Below, one piece after another: positions 51,796-61,741 of a stretch of DNA of 64,000 bases. Under the pieces are notes generated by a model. That model did not search any database, had not been told where the DNA came from, and worked only from the letters and a program-made list of their open reading frames with translations. Source of the DNA: Pseudomonadota bacterium (GTDB lineage: Bacteria; Pseudomonadota; Gammaproteobacteria; Xanthomonadales; Ahniellaceae); assembly GCA_022843465.1 (NCBI GenBank), contig JALHNO010000013.1:36138-100137 (forward strand), written 5' to 3'. A program made the position numbers and the translations under genes. Positions within the stretch are counted from its first letter, which is position 1; each line of letters begins with the position of its first letter.

Positions 51796-53589
51796 ATGTT
51801 TTTCAATCATTTGAAGGCGGCAGGACTGCTCGTCGCAGTATCTGCGCTATCCGCCTGTGGCAAGGACAAATCCTCCGATCCACTCGCCTACGTACCGGAA
51901 AACACCGCATTTCTGGCCGGCAATCTTGAGCCGCCGCCGCAGGTTGCCAGCGACATGTGGCTCAAGAATGCCGAGCAGATGATGCCGATGTACGAGCAGG
52001 TGTTCGACAAGACCATCGCCGATATGCAAAGCGCCGGCTCCGATGACCTTGGCACGAAAGTGCTGATTGCCCTGCGCGACGAAATGAAGGGCAAGTTCAA
52101 TCGTGCCGGCATGGAAAGCCTTGGTCTTTCGATGTCCGCCCGTTCGGCACTCTACGGCATCGGCCTGATTCCGGTGATGCGCCTTGAGCTGGGTGATGCC
52201 GAAGCCTTTCGTGCCTTCATCGGCAGGCTGGAAACCAAGTCGGGCCAGAAGCTCGATGTGGCCAAGGTCGGCGATCAGGAGTACTGGTCAGCCAGCGGTG
52301 GCGAGGACAAGCTGCAGTTGATTGCCGCCATCCAGAATACCCATCTGGTGCTGACACTGGCACCGCGACCGGCCGACGCAGCCGTGCTGAAGACGCTGCT
52401 CGGTGTCGATATGCCGAAAACGTCCGTGCTCGAAGCCAAGACACTCGCCAAGTTCAATGCCGAGCGCAGCTATCTCCCGTATGGCAGCGGATACTTCGAT
52501 ACTTCCAAGCTGGTCGAGTTGCTGTTTGCAGAACGCACCGCGGTCGAGCAGGCTTTCCTTGATGCCTGGGGCGAGAAGAATCCGCTCGCTGATGTATCCG
52601 AGCAGTGCAAGGCCGAGTACCGCGCGATTGCCAGCCAGATGCCGCGGGTCGGTTTCGGCTACACCACGCTTGCGGGCAAGAACATGGTCTTGCGCTATGC
52701 CATCGAGACCTCACCGGCCGTGGGCAGCGAGCTTTCCGCACTGGCCGTCAAGGTGCCTGGACTGGATGGTCACGGCGAGGGTCTGTTTGATTTTGGTTTC
52801 GGTCTGGATCTCAATGCCCTGGTGAAGTTCGTCAATGCCAAGGCAGGTGCGGTGGCGTCGGCTCCGTATCAGTGCGCGTCCCTGCAGCCGCTCAACGAAG
52901 CGTTTGCCAAGGCGCGCACCAATGTCAACAACCCGGGCGTGTTCATGGTGGCGGCCGCCTACAAGGGCATGTATGTCTCACTGAGCAAGCTGGATGTTGC
53001 CGATGCCAGCAAGCCCGAGATCGAGGGCAAGCTGGTGATCGCTTCGGATAACCCGCAGTCGTTGCTGTCGATGGTCGGCAATTTCGTGCCGCCACTGGCG
53101 GCCCTGTCCCTGCAGCCCAATCAGGCTCCGGTGGCGTTGCCGCTGGACGGCATGCCGCCCGGACTGCCGCCCGCCTTCATAGCGATCAGCGACAAGTCCA
53201 TTGGCGTCGCCGTTGGTGCAAGCGAAGAAAAATCGCTGCAGGCGTTCATCAATGATATGCCCAGCAAGCCATCGCCACTGCTGCACTATGGCGTCGATGG
53301 TACCGGCATGGCGCGATTCTTCGATCTGATGATCAAGCAGGCCGAAACCGACCTGGCCGCCAGTGAGGCCATGCAGGAGATCGCTGCGCCTGAAGACTCT
53401 GATGGCGAAGACGGGGCTGCAGCGGAAGCCGCAGCGGCACGCACCAAGAAGCAGGCCGACGCGCGGATGGCCTTCGAGATGATGAGTTCGATGCGCGACA
53501 TGTATGCCAACCTGTTCAAGCGGGTGGACGTGGCGGTGTTTGCGACCACCCGCGGCATCGAAGTCGAGTACTCGGTCGAGTTGAAATAA
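51796..53589 (+). CDS. Large outer or periplasmic lipoprotein of unknown function
   Basis: A 597-residue protein with a lipoprotein signal (LLVAVSALSAC, lipidation at Cys21). The following residues GKDKSS lack an inner-membrane Asp at +2, so outer-membrane sorting is likely. After that, YVPENTAFLAGNLEP resembles the start of DUF3352-type proteins, but the match is weak. A low-complexity acidic/Ala stretch (APEDSDGEDGAAAEAAAARTKKQ in short pieces, about residues 535-557) is near the end. A 123-bp intergenic region precedes it with no clear promoter. I do not recognise a function. Confidence 0.85.
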   Translation: MFFNHLKAAGLLVAVSALSACGKDKSSDPLAYVPENTAFLAGNLEPPPQVASDMWLKNAEQMMPMYEQVFDKTIADMQSAGSDDLGTKVLIALRDEMKGKFNRAGMESLGLSMSARSALYGIGLIPVMRLELGDAEAFRAFIGRLETKSGQKLDVAKVGDQEYWSASGGEDKLQLIAAIQNTHLVLTLAPRPADAAVLKTLLGVDMPKTSVLEAKTLAKFNAERSYLPYGSGYFDTSKLVELLFAERTAVEQAFLDAWGEKNPLADVSEQCKAEYRAIASQMPRVGFGYTTLAGKNMVLRYAIETSPAVGSELSALAVKVPGLDGHGEGLFDFGFGLDLNALVKFVNAKAGAVASAPYQCASLQPLNEAFAKARTNVNNPGVFMVAAAYKGMYVSLSKLDVADASKPEIEGKLVIASDNPQSLLSMVGNFVPPLAALSLQPNQAPVALPLDGMPPGLPPAFIAISDKSIGVAVGASEEKSLQAFINDMPSKPSPLLHYGVDGTGMARFFDLMIKQAETDLAASEAMQEIAAPEDSDGEDGAAAEAAAARTKKQADARMAFEMMSSMRDMYANLFKRVDVAVFATTRGIEVEYSVELK

Positions 53590-53605
53590 GCCGCTGAAGT
53601 CGGCA

Positions 53606-53663
53606 GGCGCGGCGGTAATTCCGCGCCCGGATTGGACGAGGCCACGCCCATCGGCGTGGCCTC
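53606..53663 (+). terminator. Two consecutive hairpins after the lipoprotein gene
   Basis: First hairpin: GGCGCGG-8 nt-CCGCGCC (53606-53627). Second: GAGGCCACGCC-CATC-GGCGTGGCCTC (53638-53663), a perfect 11-bp stem with a 4-nt loop. No T-tract follows either, so a Rho-independent terminator is not certain. They may protect the mRNA 3' end. Confidence 0.45.
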
Positions 53664-53742
53664 CTGCTATCCGGATCGATGACTTTGTTCTGGCCATGAT
53701 GCCCGCCCACTTGAACATTCCAGTGAATTAGGGCATCACTCG

Positions 53743-53760
53743 GGGTTCGCCCCCGAACCC
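53743..53760 (+). promoter_or_regulatory. Hairpin just upstream of thrA
   Basis: GGGTTCG-CCCC-CGAACCC forms a perfect 7-bp stem with 4-nt loop, ending 10 bp before the GTG start codon of thrA at 53771. In this place it could limit ribosome access. The short upstream frame ATGATGCCCGCC... (about 53697-53732, 11 codons) is not rich in Thr or Ile codons, so a classical thr attenuator is not supported. Confidence 0.35.
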
Positions 53761-53770
53761 GGATCCGCCA

Positions 53771-56248
53771 GTGAATTCCAGTCTTCCCCTGATCGCGCAC
53801 AAGTTCGGTGGTTCCAGCATGCGCGATGCCGAACGCATCCGCAGTGTCGCCGACATCCTGCTGGCCAGAACTGGCGAACGCCAGATCGTGGTGGTCTCTG
53901 CCATGCAGGGCATGACCGATGCGCTGATCGCACTGGTGCGCCAGGCGGCGGCGCGGGAACCCGGTTGGCGCGAGGCACTCGACCAGATGCTCCAGCGTCA
54001 TATCGAGGCGGCCCGGCAATTGCTGGGCACCGATTCGGCGCCGGCCATCGCCTGGCTGCACAAGGAATTCGCCGATCTCGCCGACGTCTTGCATGCCCTG
54101 GCCCTGATGGGGACCTCGTCGCGAGAAGCGCTGGATCTGGTGCAGGGACTCGGTGAAGTCTGGTCGTCGCGGCTGCTTGCCGAGCATCTCTCGGCACGCA
54201 ACGAGGCCGGTGCCTGGCTGGATGCACGCGATGTGCTGGTCGTCCGTGCCGAGGAACTCGGTGTGATGGTCGACTGGGCGCGTTCGCAGCAGGCCTTCGA
54301 TGCCTGGATTGCCGGCAAGGATCTGCGTCGGCTGGTGGTCACCGGCTTCGTCGCGCGCGACCTGCATCAGCGCGCCACCACCCTGGGCCGCAACGGCAGC
54401 GACTACTCGGGCGCGATCTTTGGCGCGCTCTCGGGCGCCCAGGAGATCCATATCTGGACCGACGTCGATGGTGTGCTCAGCGCTGATCCGCGTCTGGTGC
54501 CCGAGGCTGTGCTGGTCACCGACCTGAGCTATCACGAGGCCTGCGAACTGGCCTATTTCGGCGCCAAGGTGATTCATCCGCAGACGATGGCACCGGCGAT
54601 CGAGCGCAATATCCCGATCTATATCCGCAATACCTTCCGACCGGAACTCAGCGGATCGCGGATCGGTCCGGAACTGTCACTGGAACCGCCCGTCAAGGGC
54701 GTCAGCGCCGCTGATGGCATGGCCCTGGTCAATGTCGAAGGCGCCGGCATGATCGGTGTGCCCGGAACCGCCGAGCGCCTGTTTGGTGCCCTTCGTGAAA
54801 ACGGCATTTCGGTCGTGATGATTTCGCAGGGTTCGTCGGAACACTCGATCTGCTGCGTTGTCCGCGAGCAGGATGCCGAACGCGCCAGCGCAGCGCTAAA
54901 CGAGGTATTCGCGCTGGAGTTGCAGCGCGGCTTCCTGCAGGACATCGCCGTGCAGACCGGCATCAGTGTGCTCGCCGTCGTCGGCGACGGCATGGCCGGC
55001 ATGCCCGGTATCGCAGCGCGGCTGTTCGATCATCTGGGCCGTGGCCGGGTCAATGTGCGCGCCATCGCCCAGGGCGCGTCCGAGCGCAACATCTCGGTGG
55101 CCATCGATACCCGCGATGCCTCCAAGGCCCTGCGTGTCGTCCATGCCGGCTTCTATCTTTCGGCGCAGACCATTTCGATCGGCGTGATCGGTCCCGGCAA
55201 TGTCGGTGCTGCCCTGATCAACCAGATCGCCGCCGTCGAGGAGCGGCTCAAGCGCGAAATCGGCCTGGATCTGCGCGTGCGCGCGATTGCCGGCAGCCGC
55301 AAGTGGCTGCGCGCACCGCGTCGGCTCGATCTGTCCAACTGGAAGACCGAGTACGCTGAACTCGCCGAGTCCGGCCCGACCGATCTCGATGCCTTTGCCG
55401 CCCATGTCCATGCCGACCATCTGCCGCATGCGCTGATCATCGACTGCAGTGCCTCGCAGGGTGTCGCCGAAAAGTACCCCGAGTGGCTGGCCCAGGGCAT
55501 CCACATCATTACCCCCAACAAGAGCGCGGGCAGCGGCCCGCTGGCGCGCTATCGCGCGATCCAGGCGGCCACCCGCGCCGGCATCGCACGCTTCCGCTAT
55601 GAGGCCACAGTGGGTGCCGGCTTGCCGGTGATCTCGACGCTGCGCGATCTGATCGACACCGGTGATGAGATCCACTCGATCGAGGGCATGTTCTCGGGCA
55701 CGCTGGCCTTTCTGTTCAACCGCTTCGATGGCAGTCAGCCGTTCTCGGCCCTGGTCCGCGAGGCGCGCCAACTTGGCTATACCGAGCCCGATCCGCGCGA
55801 CGATCTTGATGGTCGCGATGTCGCCCGCAAACTGGTCATCCTCGCCCGCGAGCAGGGGCTGGCGATCGAGCTTGCCGATGTCGAGGTCGCCAGTCTGGTG
55901 CCGGAATCGATCCGCGACGGCGACAGCGCGCGGTTCATGGATCGACTCGACGCAATGGACGCACCGATGCAGGCCCTGCTCGATGCCGCCAAGGCCGAGA
56001 ACAAGGTGCTGCGCTTCGTTGCCCGGCTCACCCGCGAAGGCCACACCAGTGTTGGATTGGTCGCCTTGCCGCGTGATCACGCCTTTGCCAATGCGCGCTT
56101 GACCGACAATGTGGTGCAGTTCAGTACCCGCCGCTACGCCAGCAATCCGCTGGTGGTGCAGGGGCCGGGTGCCGGACCGGAGGTGACCGCCGCCGGACTG
56201 TTTGCCGATCTGCTGCGCGTCTCCGCGCATCTCGGAGCCAAGGTTTGA
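53771..56248 (+). CDS. thrA: Bifunctional aspartate kinase / homoserine dehydrogenase
   Basis: An 825-residue fusion enzyme catalysing the first and third steps of threonine synthesis. The kinase domain begins [20 protein letters not shown], with [16 protein letters not shown] and [13 protein letters not shown]. Two ACT regulatory segments follow ([15 protein letters not shown] and [16 protein letters not shown]). The dehydrogenase has the NAD loop [13 protein letters not shown] near residue 474, [28 protein letters not shown] and [15 protein letters not shown]. The start is GTG. It is translationally coupled to thrB (TTGA overlap at 56245). Confidence 0.95.
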   Translation: MNSSLPLIAHKFGGSSMRDAERIRSVADILLARTGERQIVVVSAMQGMTDALIALVRQAAAREPGWREALDQMLQRHIEAARQLLGTDSAPAIAWLHKEFADLADVLHALALMGTSSREALDLVQGLGEVWSSRLLAEHLSARNEAGAWLDARDVLVVRAEELGVMVDWARSQQAFDAWIAGKDLRRLVVTGFVARDLHQRATTLGRNGSDYSGAIFGALSGAQEIHIWTDVDGVLSADPRLVPEAVLVTDLSYHEACELAYFGAKVIHPQTMAPAIERNIPIYIRNTFRPELSGSRIGPELSLEPPVKGVSAADGMALVNVEGAGMIGVPGTAERLFGALRENGISVVMISQGSSEHSICCVVREQDAERASAALNEVFALELQRGFLQDIAVQTGISVLAVVGDGMAGMPGIAARLFDHLGRGRVNVRAIAQGASERNISVAIDTRDASKALRVVHAGFYLSAQTISIGVIGPGNVGAALINQIAAVEERLKREIGLDLRVRAIAGSRKWLRAPRRLDLSNWKTEYAELAESGPTDLDAFAAHVHADHLPHALIIDCSASQGVAEKYPEWLAQGIHIITPNKSAGSGPLARYRAIQAATRAGIARFRYEATVGAGLPVISTLRDLIDTGDEIHSIEGMFSGTLAFLFNRFDGSQPFSALVREARQLGYTEPDPRDDLDGRDVARKLVILAREQGLAIELADVEVASLVPESIRDGDSARFMDRLDAMDAPMQALLDAAKAENKVLRFVARLTREGHTSVGLVALPRDHAFANARLTDNVVQFSTRRYASNPLVVQGPGAGPEVTAAGLFADLLRVSAHLGAKV

Positions 56249-57183
56249 GCCCGCCGCGCGAGGTGCTCGCCTACGCTCCAGCCAGCGTCGGCAATGTCGC
56301 AGTCGGGTTTGATCTGCTCGGTCATGCCCTGGATGGCGCCGGTGATCGCGTACTGGCGCGGCGAACCCAGTCTGGCGAGGTGCGTGTAGTGCGCACCAGC
56401 GGTACTCCGATGGACCTGCCCAGCGATCATCTGCGCAACACGGCCGCGCGCGCCGTGCATGCACTGTTGCAGGCGCGTGGTGCTTCGTTCGGGGTTGAAC
56501 TCGAACTCGAGAAAGGCATCCCGCTGGGCTCAGGCATGGGCGGCTCCGCGGCGTCGGCGGTTGCTGCGCTGGTTGCGGCCAACGGCCTGTTTGCAGATCC
56601 GCTGGCGCTCGAAGCGCTCTATCCATACGCGCTCGAGGGCGAGTATGCCGCCAGCGGGGGCCGTCATGGCGACAATGTCGCGCCCAGCCTGCTGGGTGGT
56701 CTGGTGCTGGCGACCCATGCCGGATGCTTGCAGCTTGCGGTGCCCGAGGGCATGAGCTGTCTGCTCGTGCATCCCGATCTGGTGGTCGAAACCCGGCTGG
56801 CACGGGCGCGCCTGAGCGCACCCTATCCATTGTCGGAATTCGTGGTTCAGAGCGAGGCCCTGGCGCTGTTTCTGTGTGGTCTGCACCGTGGTGACATCGC
56901 CCTGATCCGGGCCGGGCTACGCGATGTGCTGGTGGAGCCGCGACGGGCCGAGCTGATTCCAGGATTCAACCAGGTCAAGCAGTCGATGCTTGACCACGGC
57001 GCCGTCGGCGCCAGCATTTCGGGCGCAGGTCCCAGTGTTTTTGCGTGGTTCGAGTCGGCCACGCAGGCGGCTGCGGCGATGGCCGACGCCGTAGCCGCTT
57101 TCGCTGCTGCCGGTCTTGCGGCACGCGGCCTGGTATCACCCGTCGCCGCCGCCGGAGCGAGGATCGAACAATGCACTGCCTGA
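56245..57183 (+). CDS. thrB: Homoserine kinase
   Basis: A 312-residue GHMP kinase that phosphorylates homoserine. The start is TTG 56245. Landmarks are the N-terminal [21 protein letters not shown], the ATP-binding loop [19 protein letters not shown] (about residues 92-110) and [14 protein letters not shown]. It overlaps thrC by 13 bases. Confidence 0.95.
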   Translation: MSPPREVLAYAPASVGNVAVGFDLLGHALDGAGDRVLARRTQSGEVRVVRTSGTPMDLPSDHLRNTAARAVHALLQARGASFGVELELEKGIPLGSGMGGSAASAVAALVAANGLFADPLALEALYPYALEGEYAASGGRHGDNVAPSLLGGLVLATHAGCLQLAVPEGMSCLLVHPDLVVETRLARARLSAPYPLSEFVVQSEALALFLCGLHRGDIALIRAGLRDVLVEPRRAELIPGFNQVKQSMLDHGAVGASISGAGPSVFAWFESATQAAAAMADAVAAFAAAGLAARGLVSPVAAAGARIEQCTA

Positions 57184-58466
57184 GTACCCGTGGTGGCGAC
57201 AGCGCGCCGATCACCCTTGCGTTGCAACGCGGTCTGGCGCTCGATGGCGGGCTCTACCTTCCCGAGCGCGTGCCGCATTTCCAGATCAGCGATTTTGAAG
57301 GCGCTTCGGAACTGCCAGCGGTCGCGACCCGGTTGTTGCAGCCGTTCTTCGAGGATACGCCGCTGTCTGACCAGGTCGGTGCGATCTGCTCCGAGGCCTT
57401 GAATTTTCCGACGCCGCTGTGCGCGCTGCCCGAGCCGGGTTCGTATCTGCTCGAACTCTTCCACGGCCCTACCGCCGCATTCAAGGATATCGGTGCGCGC
57501 TTTCTCGCCGAGTGCCTGTCGCGGCTGCGGGATCCGATGGCGGCGGATGTGACCGTTCTGGCCGCGACTTCCGGCGATACCGGGAGTGCGGTAGCGGCGG
57601 CGTTCCATGGTCGCCCGGGATTCCGCGCGGCCATCCTGTTTCCCGATGGGCGTGTCTCGCCGCGGCAGGCGCATCTGCTCAGCTGCTTTGGCGACAATAT
57701 CGCCAGCTACGCGGTACAGGGCAATTTCGATGCCTGCCAGGCCATGGTCAAGGCGGCTTTTGCCAATGCCGAATTGCAGGCCCACTGTCCGCTGACCTCC
57801 GCCAACAGCATCAGCCTGGGTAGGCTGCTGCCGCAGTCCGCGTATTACGCGCACAGCGCTCTGACGCACTGGCGCACACATGGCACGGCTCTCAATTTCG
57901 TCATCCCGACCGGGAATCTTGGCAATGGTCTGGCCGCGCTCTATGCGCGGATGATGGGCCTGCCAGTGGGTGAAATCGTGCTGGCCACGAATGCCAATCG
58001 GGTGCTGCCGGATTTTCTGGACAGTGGGCGCTATGAGCCCAGGGCGAGCCTGGCAACTTTGGCCAATGCTATGGACGTCGGGGCACCGAGCAATCTTGAG
58101 CGGCTGCGCGCGCTGTTTCCCGAGCATTCAGCACTGCGTGCCGAGGTTTCGGCGCGCTCGGTGGATGACACCCGGATCCGCGCGCGCATCCAGAGTTTCA
58201 AGCGGGAGCAGGGCAGGGTGATCTGCCCGCATACCGCAGTAGCCGCCGAGGTTCTGGCCGATCTGCGCCGTGCTGGTGACCTGCGCGACTGGTGCATCGT
58301 GGCGACCGCGCACCCGGCGAAGTTCGAATCGGTAGTCGAACCCCTGATCGGCGAGACCATCGCCGTCCCGCCGGGCATGCGTCATTGGCTGGATCGTCCG
58401 GCCCAGGCGATTGCCCTTGCGGCCGATTCCGCTGTACTTGGTGACAGCTTGTTGCGAGGGGATTAA
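57171..58466 (+). CDS. thrC: Threonine synthase
   Basis: A 431-residue pyridoxal-phosphate enzyme that makes threonine from O-phosphohomoserine. The PLP lysine is Lys105 in [14 protein letters not shown], and [14 protein letters not shown] and [14 protein letters not shown] are the phosphate- and substrate-binding segments. N-terminal [10 protein letters not shown] is typical of the short bacterial form. A hairpin GGTGCA-ACC-TGCACC lies 20-34 bp after the stop (58486-58500), without a T-tract. Confidence 0.95.
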   Translation: MHCLSTRGGDSAPITLALQRGLALDGGLYLPERVPHFQISDFEGASELPAVATRLLQPFFEDTPLSDQVGAICSEALNFPTPLCALPEPGSYLLELFHGPTAAFKDIGARFLAECLSRLRDPMAADVTVLAATSGDTGSAVAAAFHGRPGFRAAILFPDGRVSPRQAHLLSCFGDNIASYAVQGNFDACQAMVKAAFANAELQAHCPLTSANSISLGRLLPQSAYYAHSALTHWRTHGTALNFVIPTGNLGNGLAALYARMMGLPVGEIVLATNANRVLPDFLDSGRYEPRASLATLANAMDVGAPSNLERLRALFPEHSALRAEVSARSVDDTRIRARIQSFKREQGRVICPHTAVAAEVLADLRRAGDLRDWCIVATAHPAKFESVVEPLIGETIAVPPGMRHWLDRPAQAIALAADSAVLGDSLLRGD

Positions 58467-58542
58467 GGCCGGATTCAAGCCCAGGGGTGCAACCTGCACC
58501 TCATCTGTGCTGTTGCCCGTCCTAAAGGTTTATGATCCGAGC

Positions 58543-59127
58543 ATGCGTATCGCAATTCCCAGCCTTGTCCTGATCGGCGGTCTCCTGACTGCGGGCGGAG
58601 CGTGGGCTCAGGAACATGCGCCGCCGGAACGCAGCGAGCAGCGGGTGATGCAGCCAAGCAATCGCGAGGTAATGCGCGCTCAGCGCGAAGAGTTGCAGCG
58701 TGGCGCGCCGGCCTCGAATTTTGCGCCGCATGCGGAAAACTTCCAGCCGCGGGCGGAACGCTTTCCGGAAAACTCCGGGTCGCGCAATCGTCTGCTCAAT
58801 GGCCGCGACATCAATTCCAATCAGTTGCGGCCGGCGCCGGTCGATCCGCGCGATCCGCGCGATCCGCGCATGGGCGACTACCAGACCCGGATCCAGCCGC
58901 AGGATCTGCGTCGTGGCTATGTGCCACAGGACATGCAGCGCGCCATCGAGCGTGCGCAGGCCGAGCATGGCGGCAAGGTGTTGAGCGCGGACCGCATCCG
59001 CTATCGGGGTCAGGATACCTATCGAGTCAAGTTGCTGACACCCGGAGGCCGGGTGCGTGTGGTGCAGTTGTCCGAAGCTCCGGCACCCGCAGGTGAGACC
59101 GAAAACCAACGGAAGGGAGACGAATAA
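58543..59127 (+). CDS. Small periplasmic PepSY-like protein
   Basis: A 194-residue protein. The signal peptide is IPSLVLIGGLLTAGGAWA (cleavage before QEHAPP). The middle is disordered, rich in Arg, Pro, Glu and Asn, with a short tandem (DPRDPRDPR). The C-terminal 55 residues (QDMQRAIERAQAEHGGKVLSADRIRYRGQDTYRVKLLTP in pieces) look like a PepSY domain. The stop overlaps the response-regulator ATG (TAATG), so it belongs to the same operon and may be an accessory sensor or target. TATGAT at 58531-58536 is too close to the ATG (7 bp) to be a normal -10. Confidence 0.8.
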   Translation: MRIAIPSLVLIGGLLTAGGAWAQEHAPPERSEQRVMQPSNREVMRAQREELQRGAPASNFAPHAENFQPRAERFPENSGSRNRLLNGRDINSNQLRPAPVDPRDPRDPRMGDYQTRIQPQDLRRGYVPQDMQRAIERAQAEHGGKVLSADRIRYRGQDTYRVKLLTPGGRVRVVQLSEAPAPAGETENQRKGDE

Positions 59128-59807
59128 TGCGCATATTGCTGGTGGAAGACGAGGCGCCGCTGCGCGAAACCCTGGCGGCCAGATTGAAGCGCGAAGGCTA
59201 TGCGGTCGATGTCGCGGCTGATGGCGAGGAAGGCCTGTTTCAGGGCAAGGAAGTGCCATTCGACGTCGCAATCATCGATCTCGGCCTACCCAATATGAGT
59301 GGCATGGAATTGATCCAGAAGCTGCGCGCCCAGGGTGCCAAATACCCGGTGCTGGTGTTGACCGCACGCTCAAGCTGGCAGGACAAGGTCGAGGGACTCA
59401 AATCCGGAGCCGACGATTATCTGGTCAAGCCCTTCCATGTCGAGGAACTGCTCGCCCGCATCAATGCCCTGATGCGCCGGGCCAGCGGCTGGACACGTCC
59501 CCAGCTCGAGTGCGGTCCGGTGATACTGGACACCACCGCGCAGACCATCAGCGTCAATGGCCAGATGGTGGAACTGACCACCTATGAGTACAAGGTCCTT
59601 GAGTATCTGATGTTGCACGCTGGCGAACTGGTGTCCAAGGCGGACTTGACCGAGCACATCTACCAGCAGGATTTCGATCGCGATTCGAACGTGCTGGAAG
59701 TGTTCATCGGGCGCCTTCGTCGCAAGCTCGATCCCGACGGCAGTCTCAAGCCGATCGAGACGGTGCGTGGCCGTGGCTACCGTTTCGCCATTCCGCGTAC
59801 CGTTTGA
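59127..59807 (+). CDS. phoP: OmpR/PhoP-family response regulator
   Basis: A 226-residue regulator. The receiver domain has the acidic pair at residues 7-9 (VEDEAPL), the phosphoacceptor Asp51 (IIDLGLPNMSG) and Lys near 101 (VKPFHVEELL). The OmpR winged helix is complete (TTYEYKVLEYLMLHAGELVSKADLTEHIY, then SNVLEVFIGRLRRKLDP, with GRGYRF). Similarity of arrangement suggests PhoP. Partner kinase at 59858. Confidence 0.92.
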   Translation: MRILLVEDEAPLRETLAARLKREGYAVDVAADGEEGLFQGKEVPFDVAIIDLGLPNMSGMELIQKLRAQGAKYPVLVLTARSSWQDKVEGLKSGADDYLVKPFHVEELLARINALMRRASGWTRPQLECGPVILDTTAQTISVNGQMVELTTYEYKVLEYLMLHAGELVSKADLTEHIYQQDFDRDSNVLEVFIGRLRRKLDPDGSLKPIETVRGRGYRFAIPRTV

Positions 59808-59857
59808 CGCGATGAAGTGCTGCCGCACCGCCTGAGCGGGCGGGCGGCCCTCCTCTC

Positions 59858-61225
59858 ATGGCACGTCGCCGTCCGATATCACTGCAAACGCGGCTGCTCT
59901 GGGCGGCCAGCCTGGCCTTGGCCGCGTTTCTGGGCGTGACCGGCTATACGCTGGAACAGGCGTTCCGCAAGAGCGCATTGCAGGCAATGCGCGATCGCCT
60001 TGAAAGCTATGTGTTCACCTATCTGTCGGGCACCGATATCAGCAAGGATGGCGCGTTGATCCTGCCGGAATTGCCGCCTGACCCGCGGTTCGACCGCCCG
60101 CAGTCGGGTCTCTACGCCGGTATCGTCGGCGAGCAGATCAACTGGCGTTCGGCCTCGGCGCTCGGCCGCGAACTGCCCTTTGATCAATCCCTGGAGCCGG
60201 GGCGGACCTACTGGAAGGACACGCCCAGCCCGACCAACGTCGGCGGTGTCTATCGCTACTCGCGCGCGGTGACCTGGGAGGTACCCAATGGCGGCGACGT
60301 CAAGCTGACCTTCCACGTCGCCGAAAACGATGCCTCGTTCAATCGCCAGGTCGCGGTGTTCCGTCGCACCCTGCTGACCCAGCTCGGCGCAGCAGCGTTT
60401 CTGCTGTTCCTGGTCCAGTTGCTGATGCTGCGCTGGAGTCTCGGCCCGCTGCGCACGGTGGCGCGCGATCTGGCGCGGGTTGAGCAGGGCGAGCGCGAGC
60501 GGCTACCCGACCACTATGTGCGCGAGCTGAGCCCGCTGACGCTGAGCATCAACGATGTCATCGACAATGAGCGCGAGCAGCGGACGCGTTATCGCCACAC
60601 GCTGGGCGATCTGGCCCACAGTCTGAAGACGCCACTGGCGGTGATGCGCAGCGAGCTCGAGTCGGCGACCGATCCGGCTTCGGCGAAGCGCGTTCTGGTC
60701 GAGCAGGTACGCCGGATGGACGATATCGTGGCCTACCAGCTGGCGCGGGCCGCAGCCTCGGGTCACGCGACGTTCTCGGCGCCGATCGCCATTGAGCCGC
60801 ATGCCGAGTCGATCGTCGTCGGGCTGGAAAAGGTCTACGCCGATCGCGGCGTGCTGTGCGAATTCGACATCGCGCCGGGCGCGCGCTTCTATGGTGAGAA
60901 GGGTGATCTGCTCGAGCTGCTGGGCAATCTGCTGGAGAACGCCTTCAAGTGGGCACGCTCGCGGGTGCTGCTGACCGTATCCAGCAGTGCCGGCGTCGCC
61001 GGCCGGCGGCCCACGCTCAGTATCGTGGTGGAGGATGACGGCCCCGGAATTCCGCCGGAGCAGGTTGCCGTCCTGCTGCAGCGCGGCGTGCGCGGTGACG
61101 AACGGGTCGAGGGCCACGGCATTGGCATGTCGATCGTGCAGGACATCGTGCGCGGCTACCGTGGCGAGTTGAAGGTCGAGCGTTCGTCGACGATGGGTGG
61201 CGCACGCTTCGAACTGCGCTTCTGA
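59858..61225 (+). CDS. phoQ: PhoQ-like sensor histidine kinase
   Basis: A 455-residue kinase. Two membrane segments (about residues 10-30 and 170-190) enclose a periplasmic domain. The HisKA box is TLGDLAHSLKTPLAVMR with phosphoacceptor His254, and the ATP domain has ELLGNLLENAFKWA (N box), VEDDGPGIP and GHGIGMSIVQDI (G boxes). Layout is that of PhoQ kinases. The periplasmic part (PELPPDPRFDRPQSG, ELPFDQSLEPGRTYW) is not strongly acidic, so magnesium sensing is not assured. Confidence 0.92.
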   Translation: MARRRPISLQTRLLWAASLALAAFLGVTGYTLEQAFRKSALQAMRDRLESYVFTYLSGTDISKDGALILPELPPDPRFDRPQSGLYAGIVGEQINWRSASALGRELPFDQSLEPGRTYWKDTPSPTNVGGVYRYSRAVTWEVPNGGDVKLTFHVAENDASFNRQVAVFRRTLLTQLGAAAFLLFLVQLLMLRWSLGPLRTVARDLARVEQGERERLPDHYVRELSPLTLSINDVIDNEREQRTRYRHTLGDLAHSLKTPLAVMRSELESATDPASAKRVLVEQVRRMDDIVAYQLARAAASGHATFSAPIAIEPHAESIVVGLEKVYADRGVLCEFDIAPGARFYGEKGDLLELLGNLLENAFKWARSRVLLTVSSSAGVAGRRPTLSIVVEDDGPGIPPEQVAVLLQRGVRGDERVEGHGIGMSIVQDIVRGYRGELKVERSSTMGGARFELRF

Positions 61226-61259
61226 TTCCTGCGCCTGGCGCCTGGCGCACCGGAAACGG

Positions 61260-61604
61260 TCAATCCGGCGCCAGTGCCTCGATCTTGGCAGCGCAGATGA
61301 AGTCGTTTTCCGAAAGCCCGCCAACATCATGCGTGTTGTAGCGGATCAGGCAGTGTCCGTAGCCGATTTCCATATCGGGATGGTGATCCTCGGCATGCGC
61401 TATCCAGGCCACTGCATTGACGAAGGCCATGGTCCGGTGGAAATCCTTGAAGATGAAATCCTTGCTGATGCGGTCGGCGTTGTCCGACAGTGCCCAGCCC
61501 GGAAACAGGGCGATCAGGCCCTCGGACTCGACGCGGCTCAGCGCGTGCTCGGGTCCCCGGCGCGCGCGGCAGCGCTGCCGCGCGAGTTGTTCGATGCTGT
61601 TCAT
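61260..61604 (-). CDS. phhB: 4a-hydroxytetrahydrobiopterin dehydratase (pterin carbinolamine dehydratase)
   Basis: A 114-residue protein that regenerates the pterin cofactor of phenylalanine hydroxylase. The active-site segment AHAEDHHPDMEIGYG with paired His, the upstream FKDFHRTMAFVNAVAWIAH and the final strand VGGLSENDFICAAKIE are typical. It converges with the phoQ gene; the 34-bp gap holds a 6-bp inverted repeat (TGCGCC-8 nt-GGCGCA, 61230-61249) that may end both transcripts. Confidence 0.93.
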   Translation of the reverse strand: MNSIEQLARQRCRARRGPEHALSRVESEGLIALFPGWALSDNADRISKDFIFKDFHRTMAFVNAVAWIAHAEDHHPDMEIGYGHCLIRYNTHDVGGLSENDFICAAKIEALAPD

Positions 61605-61741
61605 GACGCTTCCTTGGTCTCCGACCCCCGTCGGTTCCCCGGCAACTTAAGCAAGCTGGCGCGATGTTGCAAGCGCCACGTCGGCAACGCCCGCCAGTTC
61701 TCGTGCCCCGGCTCCCCATTGACAGCATTCCCCAGCTGGCT

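Noticed and set aside
53697-53732. Threonine leader peptide before thrA
   Set aside because: The 11-codon frame has no run of Thr or Ile codons, and the hairpins lack the mutually exclusive pairing and T-tract of a classical attenuator.
54896-56830. Minus-strand open frame of 644 codons opposite thrA and thrB
   Set aside because: Both sense genes are unmistakable. Antisense open frames of this size are expected with high third-position GC.
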